Assembly: GCA_033030425.1 (NCBI GenBank)
Contig: JAUFSD010000007.1
Span: forward strand, 496,001 to 560,000
Reading direction: 5' to 3'
Length of the DNA stretch: 64,000 nt
Origin: Verpa conica
Lineage: Eukaryota > Ascomycota > Pezizomycetes > Pezizales > Morchellaceae
A program made the translations under genes and the position numbers. Below, piece after piece: positions 34,780-45,072 of the stretch (its first letter is position 1; each line of letters starts with the position of its first letter). Below the pieces are notes generated by a model. That model made no database searches and was not told the DNA's origin. It was given only the letters and a program-made list of their open reading frames with translations.

Positions 34780-36571
34780 ATGTCCAAGTCATTCAAGAAA
34801 GAGGAGGTAGCTGAGCATAAGAAGCCTGATTCGTTGTGGATCATCATCGAGGGTGATGTCTATGATGTTACAAAGGTTTGTTCACTAGCTTCTATCCGTC
34901 GTATCCCCCCCAGGGTCGCGTCAACCAAGTAAATAAAACCAACAAAAAAAAACTAACGCGCCATGTAACATAGTTCGCGGATGAACACCCTGGCGGAAAG
35001 AAGATCCTCCAAAGGGTTGGCGGCAAGGACGCAACTGCACAATTCTGGAAATACCACAACGAAGGTATCTTGAAGAAGTACAAAGCTAAGCTCCAGATCG
35101 GATCACTGGAGGGCAAAGCTCCAGAGCCTAAAAAGGAAGAGCCCAAGGTTGAGGAGCCAAAGAAGGTCGAAGAGCAGGCAGTTGTACAGGCTACACCTGC
35201 TGTAGTGGAAGAGACAGTAAAGGAAGCACTGGAGCCATGGGGTGATATGATCCCATATGGTGACCCGGCATGGTACCAAGGCTACCACTCACCCTACTAC
35301 AACGAGTCCCACGGTGCTCTGCGGGCGGAGGTTCGGGCATGGATCGAGGAGAAGATTGAGCCAAATCTCAACGATTGGGAGAAGGATAAGTTTGTACCTG
35401 AGGAGATTTACCAGCAGATGGGCCAGCGTGGATACCTGTCTGGGTGCGTTATATAGTCCTCCTAAAACTCGTATAACAGCTTGCTAATAATTTCTGCAGT
35501 CTTCTCGGTCTCCACTACCCAGTAGAGTACACACCATACAAAGTAGCTGCCGTTCCACCAGAGAAATGGGATCTCTTCCACGAGTTCGTTGTAACAGACG
35601 AGCTTTCGCGTACTGGCTCTGGAGGCTTCGTATGGAATATGATCGGAGGTTTCGCAATCGGTCTACCCCCTGTTCTCAAGTTCGGAAAGAAGGAGCTCAA
35701 GGATCGCATCGTCCCCGGTATCCTCAAGGGCGAGAAGCGTATATGTCTCTGCATCACTGAGCCCGATGCAGGCTCCGACGTCGCCAACCTCACCTGCGAG
35801 GCCAAGAAAACCCCAGACGGAAAGCACTTTATCGTCAACGGCGAAAAGAAATGGATCACCAACGGCGTCTGGTCCGACTACTTCACCGTTGCAGTCCGTA
35901 CCGGTGGTCCCGGTATGGGCGGTGTTTCTGTCCTCCTCATTGAGCGCAGCGAGGGTGTCACTACCCGCGAGATGGACTGTCAGGGTGTTCACGGATCGGG
36001 AACTACCTACGTCACATTCGAGGACGTCAAAGTCCCTGTCGAGAATCTTATCGGCAAGGAGAACGCCGGGTTTAAGGTTATCATGACCAACTTCAACCAC
36101 GAGCGTGTCGGTATTATTATCCAATGCACTCGATTCTCCCGTGTTTGCTACGAGGAGGCCATGAAATACGCCAACAAGCGTCGTACGTTTGGAAAGAAGC
36201 TTATCGAGCACCCGGTTATCCGTATGAAGCTTGCAAACATGGCGAGACAAGTGGAGGCGACACACAACTGGCTTGAGAATATCATTTACCAGTGTAGCCG
36301 GATGGACGAGACAGAAGCTATGTTCAAGCTCGGCGGTGCCATCGCTGGTCTCAAGGCTCAGGCAACAGTTACCTTTGAGTTCTGTGCCAGGGAGGCGGTC
36401 CAAATCTTTGGAGGACTAGGGTACACAAAGGGTGGCCAGGGTGCAAAGGTCGAGAGGCTGTATAGGGATGTTAGGGGATACGCCATCCCTGGAGGTTCTG
36501 AGGAGATTATGTTGGATCTGAGCATCAGACAGGCGATGAAGGTACACAAGGCTTTGGGAATGAAGTTATAG
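34780..36571 (+). CDS. Cytochrome b5-acyl-CoA dehydrogenase fusion
   Basis: Exons 34780-34875, 34974-35443 and 35500-36571 join to 545 aa. Residues about 5-75 are a cytochrome b5 domain with both axial haem histidines, in FADEHPGGKKIL and FWKYHNEGIL. A Lys/Glu/Pro-rich linker (about 85-125) follows. Residues about 130-545 are a full acyl-CoA dehydrogenase: N-terminal helices, FAD/substrate segment CITEPDAGSDVANLTC, beta domain KKWITNGVWSDYFTVAV, and C-terminal helices with NFNHERVGI, RRTFGKKLIEHP and the GGLGYTKGG/GGSEEIM region. It introduces the C2-C3 double bond of acyl-CoAs using FAD; the b5 domain may relay electrons. Fungal fusions of this type are known. The end, GMKL, is not a canonical peroxisomal SKL signal, and no mitochondrial presequence precedes the b5 domain, so location is open. 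Confidence 0.93.
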
Positions 36572-37566
36572 ATTCAAATGGAGGCTTGAGAGGGGTTTGT
36601 AAAGCATAGACGCTTTCTATCTGTAACTGTTACGCTTGTCTATTATTGCGGGAGTTTTTTTCTCTATCATTTAGCTATCATGGATTCCTGTGTTTGAAAA
36701 GAGACTTTTCTTGTTTGATTAGAGAAGGGATGTTATAATACACATCAAGTCAAATTTCGCAATGATTATGGAGACATGTAGATTGATGCCTGATGGCTAC
36801 ACGCTCGTTTTATGAGGTTGTATTAGGAAATTTATTCCATTTCATCGCCTATATAGCTCGATTGTCCACCTCAGCACACTCATCCAATCAACACCCACGC
36901 CCAACCCTCCAATCTTTTCTCAATTATATCTAGAGAATGATACCGAAATATTGTTACTAACTATGGATCTCGAGCGGAGACTATGACATGTATACATGTG
37001 GAAGAGTATCCCTAGGTGGTTTGTTGGGGGGGTTGTTGTAGATTTTTTTGTACATATGTACTGTTGTTTCTAGGCTTGCATCTTTTGTACACAAAACCTG
37101 TATATGTATCTCAGTCTACAGCCATTCTTCTCTAATAATACCACGACCCTTTGTACACTCTTCCCACACCTTTCCTAGTGATAAGATTTTATCCCGAGTG
37201 ATGTGACATGAAGAGTGTCAAACTACACATACTTTAGCCAACCTACATCAACACCCTCAATAACCAATTTAATATCATCTTAACCCTACTATAGATACTC
37301 TATCAAGCAGAAAAGAAACACCGCTCAATCGTTATCATTGGCACCCCAATCCGGCATCTCCACCCGAAACGCGTTGCACGGTGTTTAACGCGTAAATTGA
37401 ACACAACCCTCAAACATTCTTTGTTAAAACACCATACATTGTCAATTTCCCCCTCCCCTCCTCTCCCGTGTCCTCCCCGCACTGCGTATCTTCAAACACA
37501 AAACCGCTCTTTACAAACCCTCACTCTCACTCCCACCATATATATTAAAAAAAAGAACGAAAAACA
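36572..37566. promoter_or_regulatory. Intergenic region ACAD / SLD2 with promoter
   Basis: The first half is AT-rich and probably the 3' UTR of the dehydrogenase gene. The second half, from about 37300, is the SLD2 promoter and holds two ACGCGT boxes. A C-rich pyrimidine stretch at 37450-37530 precedes the start codon. Confidence 0.55.
37369..37393. promoter_or_regulatory. Paired MCB (ACGCGT) boxes in the SLD2 promoter
   Basis: ACGCGT at 37369-37374 and 37388-37393, 19 bp start to start and about 175-200 bp upstream of the SLD2 start. MBF-type factors bind this hexamer at replication genes; the role here is inferred from position and target. Confidence 0.7.
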
Positions 37567-39205
37567 ATGCCACCACCCCCGGAAGCACTGAAACTTCGGC
37601 AGGAACTAAAGGAATGGGAACGCGCCTTCGCCGACGCGCATGAAGGTCGCAAACCCACGCGCGATGAAATCAAGAAGGATGCAAAGATTGGTTTGTTCAC
37701 CCTCCCCCTCCGGCTTTATTTAAATACCCTCCTCGGGAGGATAGAGGAGTCTTTGAAATTTTATATATTGAATAACAAAATCATCTCGTAATAGACAAAG
37801 GCTAACAAAAAAAATGATTCTAATAGCTGCAAAATACACCGAGTACTACAAGTTCCAACCTTCTTCAAAGTCCAAATCTTCAAAGTCCAAATCCTCCTCC
37901 TCCTCAAAGCCCTCCACAGGATCGTCACAAGCCACCTCCGCGCACTCACCACAAGAACCAGATAACCCATTCGCATCGCGCTCTACATCTCGTCCTAGCA
38001 GCAGCAGTAGCAGGTCTACAAAACGGTTTACTACCACCACCGATGATGTATTCAAGACCCCTTCAAAGCCCTACGCCGGCAACGAACTCTACGACTCCCC
38101 ACTCTCAACCCGCGGACGCCGACTATTCGGAAACCGACTCCGGGACACCGTAGGCCCGACTCCACAAAAGACCGGGAAAGTCCTAGGGATATTCGAGAGC
38201 TTCGTAGACGTAGAGACCACACCAACCCACCAGCGCGTCCTACAGTCCACACCAACAACCGGCAACCGCTGCACTTCCGGGGGGGGCCGAGTCAGCGCCT
38301 CTCCCGCCGAGCGAGGAGACTCATTCACAACCCCGCGGAAGCGAAAAGTTGGCGAGCTGAGCACAATCCCCGGCAGCGGTAGTGATGGGGACTCACCAAC
38401 TAAGCCGACACCAAAGGACGTATTCTCAACCCCCTCGTTCCTTCGCCGCGATAGCGGTCGGTTTGCCGGTTCGTTTGTGGATAGTCCCCCGGTTCCGCGC
38501 CCGATGCGACCTCTGGTTCGTGGGCTGAGTAGCATGGTTGCGGAGTTGCGCAAGTTAGAAGATGATGCTTTTAATGACGAGGAAGAAGCGATGCGCGAGA
38601 TTGAAGCTGGCGGTAATGATCTTCCGAGCGGCCCTGCTGTCAAGAAGGTAAAGGCTGTTGTGGAACCGGAGAATGATCCGGATACTGGCCTCCCCCCACC
38701 CCCGGAGGGTGCGTGGAAGGAGGATGAGCGCGAGGAGGAGGAAGAGAGCGGTCATGAGAAGGAAGATAAAACACGGAAGTGGAAAAAGAAGGGGCTTAAG
38801 AGACAGCATAGACGTGTCATCAGTTCGTTCCCCATCATTCCTCTTTGCTGCCTGCATACCTACCTTACTTATACTAATATCTCTTTAGTGCGTCCCGTTG
38901 CTAAAACCGCACACGCATCCGATGAAGAAGCCCCACCGAATCCTGAAGAGGTTGAGCTCCCGGGTGCTGGGTACTCTGACGAAGATCTCTCTGATCTCGA
39001 CAACGAACCGGGACCAACAGACCCAAAGAAGAAGCCAAAGGCAAAACCAACAGGACAAGATACAGGTGTGGCGGAGAAGCCCAAAAGAGCGGCTAGGAAG
39101 GTATCTGCAAAGGCGCATGCAAACTACAAGAGGATGAATATCAGGGGGAGTAAAGGCGCCAAGGCTGGGAATGGAGGGGGGAGGTTTTCGAGGAAACGGA
39201 GGTAG
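37567..39205 (+). CDS. SLD2: DNA replication regulator Sld2 (Drc1)
   Basis: Sld2 is the CDK substrate that, once phosphorylated, binds Dpb11 and lets CMG helicase assemble at origins. Exons 37567-37690, 37827-38813 and 38889-39205 give 475 aa. The N-terminus (LRQELKEWERAFADAHEGRK, then YTEYYKF across the first splice) is the Sld2/RecQ4 homology box. A Ser/Lys-rich stretch follows. Several CDK-type sites are visible: KTPSKP, DSPLSTR, GPTPQKTGKVLGIFESFVD (the conserved block around yeast Thr84), TTPRKRK and STPSFLRR. The C-terminus has the other family marks: RKWKKKGLKRQHR, and KVSAKAHANYKRMNIRG followed by a basic GGGRFSRKRR tail. The second intron's donor was set at 38814 to keep RPVAKT in frame; one residue at that junction is uncertain. 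Confidence 0.88.
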
Positions 39206-40394
39206 TATCGTCTTATATTGTATATAGACATAGGGTATGGGATTATGAATGGTGGTTATGACTTTTAGGACTGGGCGTCTTTGTTTAAGTAGATTGAGGC
39301 TTACGGTTGGGTAATTGATAATGCTTGAAATGTGTATGTAGAAGTAGCTATTAATGAGTATTGTTTGATCATGGTCTATCACTCGCTCTATTGTGTAGTG
39401 TTCGAAGAATGAATGAATGAATGAATTTATCATTTAAGTACATGCAGTAGTGTTCGAAGAAGATAATACGAGATGCTCGCTTTGGTTATAATATGTGGCC
39501 TCTTGGCCTCATCAAAACACCCCACCTATAGAATCTCCAAATGTATCACTAAATCATTTCTAGATACAGATATTTATAGTCAATCAATTCATTTATATCG
39601 GATATACAACCCCCCTCCTCTCTCTAAACCACCAGAGCACAAAAGCGCTCTGAAGCTAGCAGCGCGAGGAACCTCTCCACACCAATTATCAATAAAAGCC
39701 CCCCGACAAGGTTCTTTAGGACCTTTCTCTCCATCCCATTCACGAGCCCCTGATCCCCATTGGTCATCGGCCAAATTCCCCTCCGCCGAGAGACCACAAA
39801 ATACAATATAACCCCTTCCCCTCCCCCCCCCTCCCCATCTGGAATCATCCATAGTCTTGTCGCCCAAGGCCTATGGCTAGATCCCCCCCCCCCCCCCAAT
39901 TAGAGGTAAGGGCTCTCATAATTTCTATAAATTGTGGATTATATATAGAACTTACTGATAAACCTTGATCCATTCTAGGGGTTTCTCGATTTTCCCATGT
40001 CACTAGTGGCGAAAAATTCCATTGTTTCTTGGCCGCTGCGCGAGGGGGTGAAGATTCCTCCCCTTCTGATGGTAGGGTTAGATATCAGAGGTTACAAGAG
40101 TGTTATTGTATGGGCAGTAAAGGAGGGCATTTTTTTACTACAAGGGGATAGTGGTCAAGTGGTATGCAGAGTTGAGGACTATAACTATGTCCTGGAGATG
40201 AATGTAGGGAAGCTAGTATACCTAGAGTTGAGGAGGGGAAATGGCCCTACATCGTGCTCATTGGCGACTGAGCGTTCCTACTTCTTGAACAAACACTTAC
40301 TGGGCTATCGATACTATAGGTTTATGTAACTACCGATCATTGACTCCCACAGAGAAACTCATTCACCCGGCTTAACCCAGTAACTACTACCCAT
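39206..40394. other. Intergenic region with simple repeats
   Basis: It contains five GAAT units (39407-39426), a 15-bp direct repeat GTAGTGTTCGAAGAA at 39395 and 39447 that brackets them, and a run of 15 C (39883-39897). A 110-codon open frame at 39997-40329 has no recognisable family. Otherwise nothing was recognised. Confidence 0.55.
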
Positions 40395-41066
40395 CTACCC
40401 AACAACACTACCCACCCTACAATTCAACAAATCAAGAATCTCCACAGACCCAAGCTCAGCAATATCAAGCTCAGACAGATAAACGCCCCCACTCCGATGA
40501 ACCACCGCACCACTCTCCAGCAACAACCTAACAACAGACTCATGTTCTTTATCCACCGCCTTAAACAACGGCGACTTATTAAAGCAATCCCTCGAATTCA
40601 CATCCGCCCCACTCTCCAACAACATCTTGACAATCTCCGTATTACCCCTGACAGCAGCCAGATGGAGCGCAGACTCAAAATGCGTTCTGGAGTTTACATC
40701 AGCGCCTTCTTGCAACAACAACTCCACTGTTTTACTGGCGCCCTTGTGGATAGCGTAGTGCAGGGCATTGAACCCTCCCATGCCCCATGTGGTGGGTCTG
40801 CCCAGTCCGATTTTGGCCATGAGGTTGATATCGGTGCCTCTTTCCAATAGCAGTTTGATCAGCGGTAGATATCCGAAGTTTGACGCCCAATGGAGCGCTG
40901 GCTGGTAGTCTTTATCCTCGCTGGCAAGGTCATGCAGAACCGGGGTGCACAGGAAGGCCAAGTGCTGGTTTGTCAGGATAAGACGGTAGAGATCTCTTGG
41001 TCTGAGCTCTTTCGCGATGGAGATCAATAGTTCGTTTGGAAGGCTGAGGAGAGTAATTCTCGACAT
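40395..41066 (-). CDS. Small F-box-like / ankyrin-repeat protein
   Basis: An intronless 223-aa protein. Residues 1-45 (SLPNELLISIAKELRPRDLY, then HLAFLCTPVLHD) resemble a fungal F-box-like leader. Four ankyrin repeats follow: ALHWASNFGYLPLIKLLLER, ALHYAIHKGASKTVELLLQE, ALHLAAVRGNTEIVKMLLES and PLFKAVDKEHESVVRLLLES. Proteins like this are numerous and variable in filamentous fungi; the leader may connect to SCF ubiquitin ligases and the ankyrins would choose the target. The role is not assignable further. The C-terminus is short and may be the end of a partial fifth repeat (SELDIAELGSVEILDLL). Confidence 0.85.
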   Translation of the reverse strand: MSRITLLSLPNELLISIAKELRPRDLYRLILTNQHLAFLCTPVLHDLASEDKDYQPALHWASNFGYLPLIKLLLERGTDINLMAKIGLGRPTTWGMGGFNALHYAIHKGASKTVELLLQEGADVNSRTHFESALHLAAVRGNTEIVKMLLESGADVNSRDCFNKSPLFKAVDKEHESVVRLLLESGAVVHRSGGVYLSELDIAELGSVEILDLLNCRVGSVVG

Positions 41067-42611
41067 TTGATGAGAAATGTATGCGATAAATTAATTCCCT
41101 TTTCCTTTTTTGTGTGTGTGTGTGGGTGCGTGGTGCAGTTATTAAAATCTACCTGCTTATTGGTCAGCAAAGCTCTATATGGGCGGGGTTGGATATATAG
41201 TCCATACCTAGCGTCTTTGTGATTGTTGTCTGATGTTGTTAAGGATTATATCCCCCATAAGCTGTTATTGTTATTGCTGCCCCTATTCCGTGGGGGCCAT
41301 GTGGATTGGGTTAGGTGAGGGGTTAGGGGACAAACTGATTATTGTATCTATGTACCGCCACTCTAGCATAAGCCACACATCTACCTGTAACACCTCCCCC
41401 TCTCTTTTTTTTTTTTGCATACTAGATTATGGGATAGTATGACTCGTATGAGTAAGCCCTCACTTATCTAACTTACGGCGAGTTCCATTGATCAAGTGAT
41501 ATATCAAACGAGTACCAGGTAAACTTAATTACTACCACCCTTGAAATTCCCTATGACCACGAGCACGAAAGGGTGATCATCCCAAGGATCACTACAGCCT
41601 TTCGGAAGGTTACATTAAGGCTGAAAAAAAAAGTAAGATTGAAGTGTAGTAAGATAGTGAAATAAAAACCTACACCGAAAGATAAGAGCTCTTTTCTTTT
41701 TTCACTTGGCAATGACAGTATCGAAGAATGTTAACCTCAGCCAGGGCACTGCTGAGACACCTAGAGTATTGCTATGTAACTCCGGGAAAAGTTACTAGAC
41801 CAGAACGGTAGCTCGAACGCCTTGAGGGTAAAATGATATCTTTTTTCTTAGGGGGGTTGTTGCCTAATCGATCTATCTACAGCACAAGTGCAAGTGCAAG
41901 TACATAGGAATGACCAGGGTGCTAGTGGAGATATTAACCGGGTCTTTGGTGCTCTAACTTCACGCTTGTACCATAGCCCGATCTGTGATCTCATTACTAG
42001 TAGTGGCGCACTCTAGTAAACTAAAAACATAAGTTCATAAATTATCACTCGATGAACGCCTCTCTTACCACCTTGTAGACCCACCTGACTGGTATCAGGA
42101 TCTTTCTTTTTCTATACAAAGAGCATCTGTGTATCACCCGCACTCGCACCCGATCGGAAAATTACAAGAAACTAGATCAATTACTAAAACCCTAGGTATG
42201 TCCCACAAGTTTCACAAACTACCTAATCCCTGTTTGCATCATATCATTATCCCATCAATTATCCCAACAGTGGATACCACAGCAAACGTCGAACCTATAC
42301 TAACCAGAAAAGAAAAATCGTATCAAAATGATGGTTTTCCATCTCCAATGACCCCTCAAAAGCTTCTTTACCAACCACCAACCAGGTATTTCTCTATAGA
42401 TCCACGCTATCTTATATACGCAGCGCGACCGAAAATATACGCACATTGCCCCCGCCAGGCACATGTATAGAAATGAAGTGAAATATAATGAATGTAGAAA
42501 AGAAAAAAAAGAACAAACCCGATAACTCATAAAACTCCTTTCATTAAAAATAAAAAGCAGAAAAAGACGCCCCCACACTCATATTTCGCCCCCAAGCTTG
42601 TAATTAATAGT
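41067..42611. other. Intergenic region
   Basis: No gene recognised. It includes a TG run at 41111-41122, a T run near 41405-41416 and a CAAGTGCAAGTGCAAGTAC repeat at about 41884-41902. Part is the promoter of the ankyrin gene; the part near 42600 is the 3' region of the next minus-strand gene. Confidence 0.5.
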
Positions 42612-42702
42612 TTAATGATGTTTCTGGTGCATATAAACAACGCATGTGTATCTGTTATTATAGTTAGCTTTATATTCATAAGTAATCCAAGTGAGAGATA
42701 AC

Positions 42703-45072
42703 TTACCCGGCACAACAAGAAACTTCCATCCCATGCAAACAATACGGACACCTCGTTGCCCCGCCACTCTCTACCATTCCGCGGTACATGACACTCGGTA
42801 GATCATGCCAGTATTTGCACCTACAGCAGATCACAAACAACTTTGCGACCGGTTTTGGTGGTGTTGGGGGTCTCAAGCCAGATGGTCCACCTCCCAATGC
42901 TGCCCCAGAACTCTTCGGTCTTACAGGATATTCGGATGGTACTAGCCTAATAGAGCTTGTCGCTTGTTTTGACATGCTCTTTGGGCGTTCCGTTTTCGCG
43001 CTTTCTGTACTTGAAGAGACACTCTCTGAGTCGACCTCATTCCGTAGCGGGGAGCGCGATTTGCCCTTGACCATTGGCTCGGCTGCCTTCTTCTTTCCTG
43101 CTGATGGGCGGGGTGCAGGAAGTAGTTGGAACTTTTGATTAATGCTACCAGCGGGAGATGATGATCCGGAGCTCTGAGGCGAGCCATCTGCTGAGTTTTG
43201 TCGCGAGCTCTGAGCGGTGCTTAGAGCTGTATTTGTCTGGCTGTACTCTGAGCTCGCTCTATAACCTCTATCGCTGTCGGACTTTTCTCCATCTCTCGAG
43301 TCTGGCGGACTAAGTGGTCTCCCTTTCTTCAGCTGATCTTCCAACATGTTCATCTGCCTGACTGCCACATCCAAACTCACAACCTCGCGTTGCGCAACCT
43401 TGCTGGGATCCGCCATTGGAATTTGTGGCGGGATATTGGCAGTAGGGCTGCCTCCACTCCCCCGCTTCGCCTGTCGTGGTTCAGTAGCCTTCATCTTTTC
43501 CCCAGATCGCTCTCTGGTAGACATGTTTCCTAGAATTGCACTAACACCCGTTCCCTCAACTGGAGTGATAGGAGGAATGATACTATCCCTCGACGCTGCT
43601 GAGGACCTCTTTGATGATGACTTTGATGCTCCATCGGTTGCTTTCTGAGCTCTAAACTCCTTGTACTCTTGCGCATATGCACTGTGCTTTGACCTCTCCC
43701 TACTAGGGGGTCGGGTGCTTGAGAAGCTCCCCTTCCTCCTGTGGATCCACCCACCGCCATCACCAACACCGACAGGCGAAACATCACTTTCGCTACCGCT
43801 ATTGACAGCTTTCTCATTGCTAGCGGGTGATGATGAGGTTCCTCCGCCCATCATTGCCAGCTTCCATCCCCCTAAGAAAGAGCTCACGGCATCTGACTTT
43901 CTCCGGGCCCTGCCCTTTGTTGGGGGCTGCGAAAACTCTGAGCTACTGCTTTGAGGTGACGGCACAGGAGTTTGCTCAGCAGATGATGGCAGAATAATTG
44001 GTTCCTCGGCAGTCAACGCGTGGAAGATGTAATCGCCAGGCGACGTTACCAAAGGTGATTCCAGCATTGGTGATTCTAGTGTAGGCGATTCTGTTTCTGG
44101 ATCTATAAACACAGTCGGGCGCCGTCGTTGTGGAAGTGGAGGAGCGTCTGGGGAGGGAAGTGAAGGTACTCCTGTTGGTTTATAGTGTTGGTAGCCTGGT
44201 GTTGCTTTCGGTTGCGCAAACCGATCATTAGTATTCGGCAGGTCAAAACCGAAGCCACCTGACTGGAACGAGGGTAGAGGCGGGAGAATTGGTGAACCGT
44301 TCGGTGTGCGGCCAATCAATAGCTGCTGTGCAGGAGTAGGCGGCGCTACGTCCGTAATCAGTGGCGTAGGGAAAGTTTGCGCTCTGGGCGTCTGTCGTGG
44401 TGTTGACGGTTGCGACAGCAGATTATTAGGATACTGGGCCGTGCCGAGATATGTTGGAGGGATAGAGTTTGGTGGTGGAGATTGTGGCGGGGGAGAAACG
44501 GGCATATTATTGTACGAATCGTATGAAAAAGCTTTAAAAGCATCTCTACCTTTACCCCTTACCATCTGAGGTGGTGGTGAGTGAATAATTGTCTGCTGTA
44601 CTATTGGGAAATGGTCTTGCTTGGAAGATGCAGGTGGTGAGCTGTACACGGAAGATGGGCTTCGATTCTGTTCCTGTAACCCCTGCGAGTCCCGATGCAC
44701 CGATTCTGGGGAACCAGACTTTTGGGGCGTCACTAATGTTGGTAGTGGGGGTGGCCTAGGTGGGAAATCTTCCGTGGACCAATCACCAGTATATGGTTCG
44801 CTCCTCCTCCTGCCGCTTGTGCCTGGATGGGGAGTTGGAGGAGAAGCGGTCCATCCTTGATGGTCGTTATGATTAGACTTACTAGACGAGGGCCGTGATT
44901 TTGCAAGAGAATAAGTGGAGGAGCCAGCCGAGGAGGGGAGCTTCTGGTGGTTTGTGCTTAGAGACGGTGGGGGGTTTTTACGTCGAAGCTTTTTTGAGAA
45001 CCTCTTTGAGCTAACTGGAGTGGATGAAACCGTGGTTGAGGCAGAGGACAAGAGAGGCATTAGGGAAGGCAT
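42703..45072 (-). CDS. Large Ser/Pro-rich protein with C-terminal cysteine (zinc-ribbon-like) motif
   Basis: A single long open frame with the start placed at 45072 (MPSLMPLLSSASTT); the frame extends upstream to 45255, but that part reads like translated 5' UTR. It gives about 789 aa. Most is low-complexity Ser/Pro with many SP/TP sites. The conserved part is the last 55 residues: KLFVICCRCKYWHDLPSVMY, then RCPYCLHGMEVSCCAG. The paired CxxC motifs and W-H-D-L-P look like a small zinc-binding domain seen in uncharacterised filamentous-fungal proteins. A good donor (GTAAGT) lies exactly after CCAG; splicing it over a 55-nt intron (42706-42652, with GCTAACT branch site and AACAG acceptor) would add a short tail ending at 42612. 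The function is unknown. Confidence 0.72.
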   Translation of the reverse strand: MPSLMPLLSSASTTVSSTPVSSKRFSKKLRRKNPPPSLSTNHQKLPSSAGSSTYSLAKSRPSSSKSNHNDHQGWTASPPTPHPGTSGRRRSEPYTGDWSTEDFPPRPPPLPTLVTPQKSGSPESVHRDSQGLQEQNRSPSSVYSSPPASSKQDHFPIVQQTIIHSPPPQMVRGKGRDAFKAFSYDSYNNMPVSPPPQSPPPNSIPPTYLGTAQYPNNLLSQPSTPRQTPRAQTFPTPLITDVAPPTPAQQLLIGRTPNGSPILPPLPSFQSGGFGFDLPNTNDRFAQPKATPGYQHYKPTGVPSLPSPDAPPLPQRRRPTVFIDPETESPTLESPMLESPLVTSPGDYIFHALTAEEPIILPSSAEQTPVPSPQSSSSEFSQPPTKGRARRKSDAVSSFLGGWKLAMMGGGTSSSPASNEKAVNSGSESDVSPVGVGDGGGWIHRRKGSFSSTRPPSRERSKHSAYAQEYKEFRAQKATDGASKSSSKRSSAASRDSIIPPITPVEGTGVSAILGNMSTRERSGEKMKATEPRQAKRGSGGSPTANIPPQIPMADPSKVAQREVVSLDVAVRQMNMLEDQLKKGRPLSPPDSRDGEKSDSDRGYRASSEYSQTNTALSTAQSSRQNSADGSPQSSGSSSPAGSINQKFQLLPAPRPSAGKKKAAEPMVKGKSRSPLRNEVDSESVSSSTESAKTERPKSMSKQATSSIRLVPSEYPVRPKSSGAALGGGPSGLRPPTPPKPVAKLFVICCRCKYWHDLPSVMYRGMVESGGATRCPYCLHGMEVSCCAG

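Noticed and set aside
35663..36403. 246-codon minus-strand open frame
   Set aside because: It lies wholly inside the acyl-CoA dehydrogenase exon in the antisense frame; high-GC coding DNA often leaves such shadows.
39997..40329. 110-codon open frame
   Set aside because: No family resemblance, no clear promoter, and it lies beside simple repeats; not convincing as a gene.
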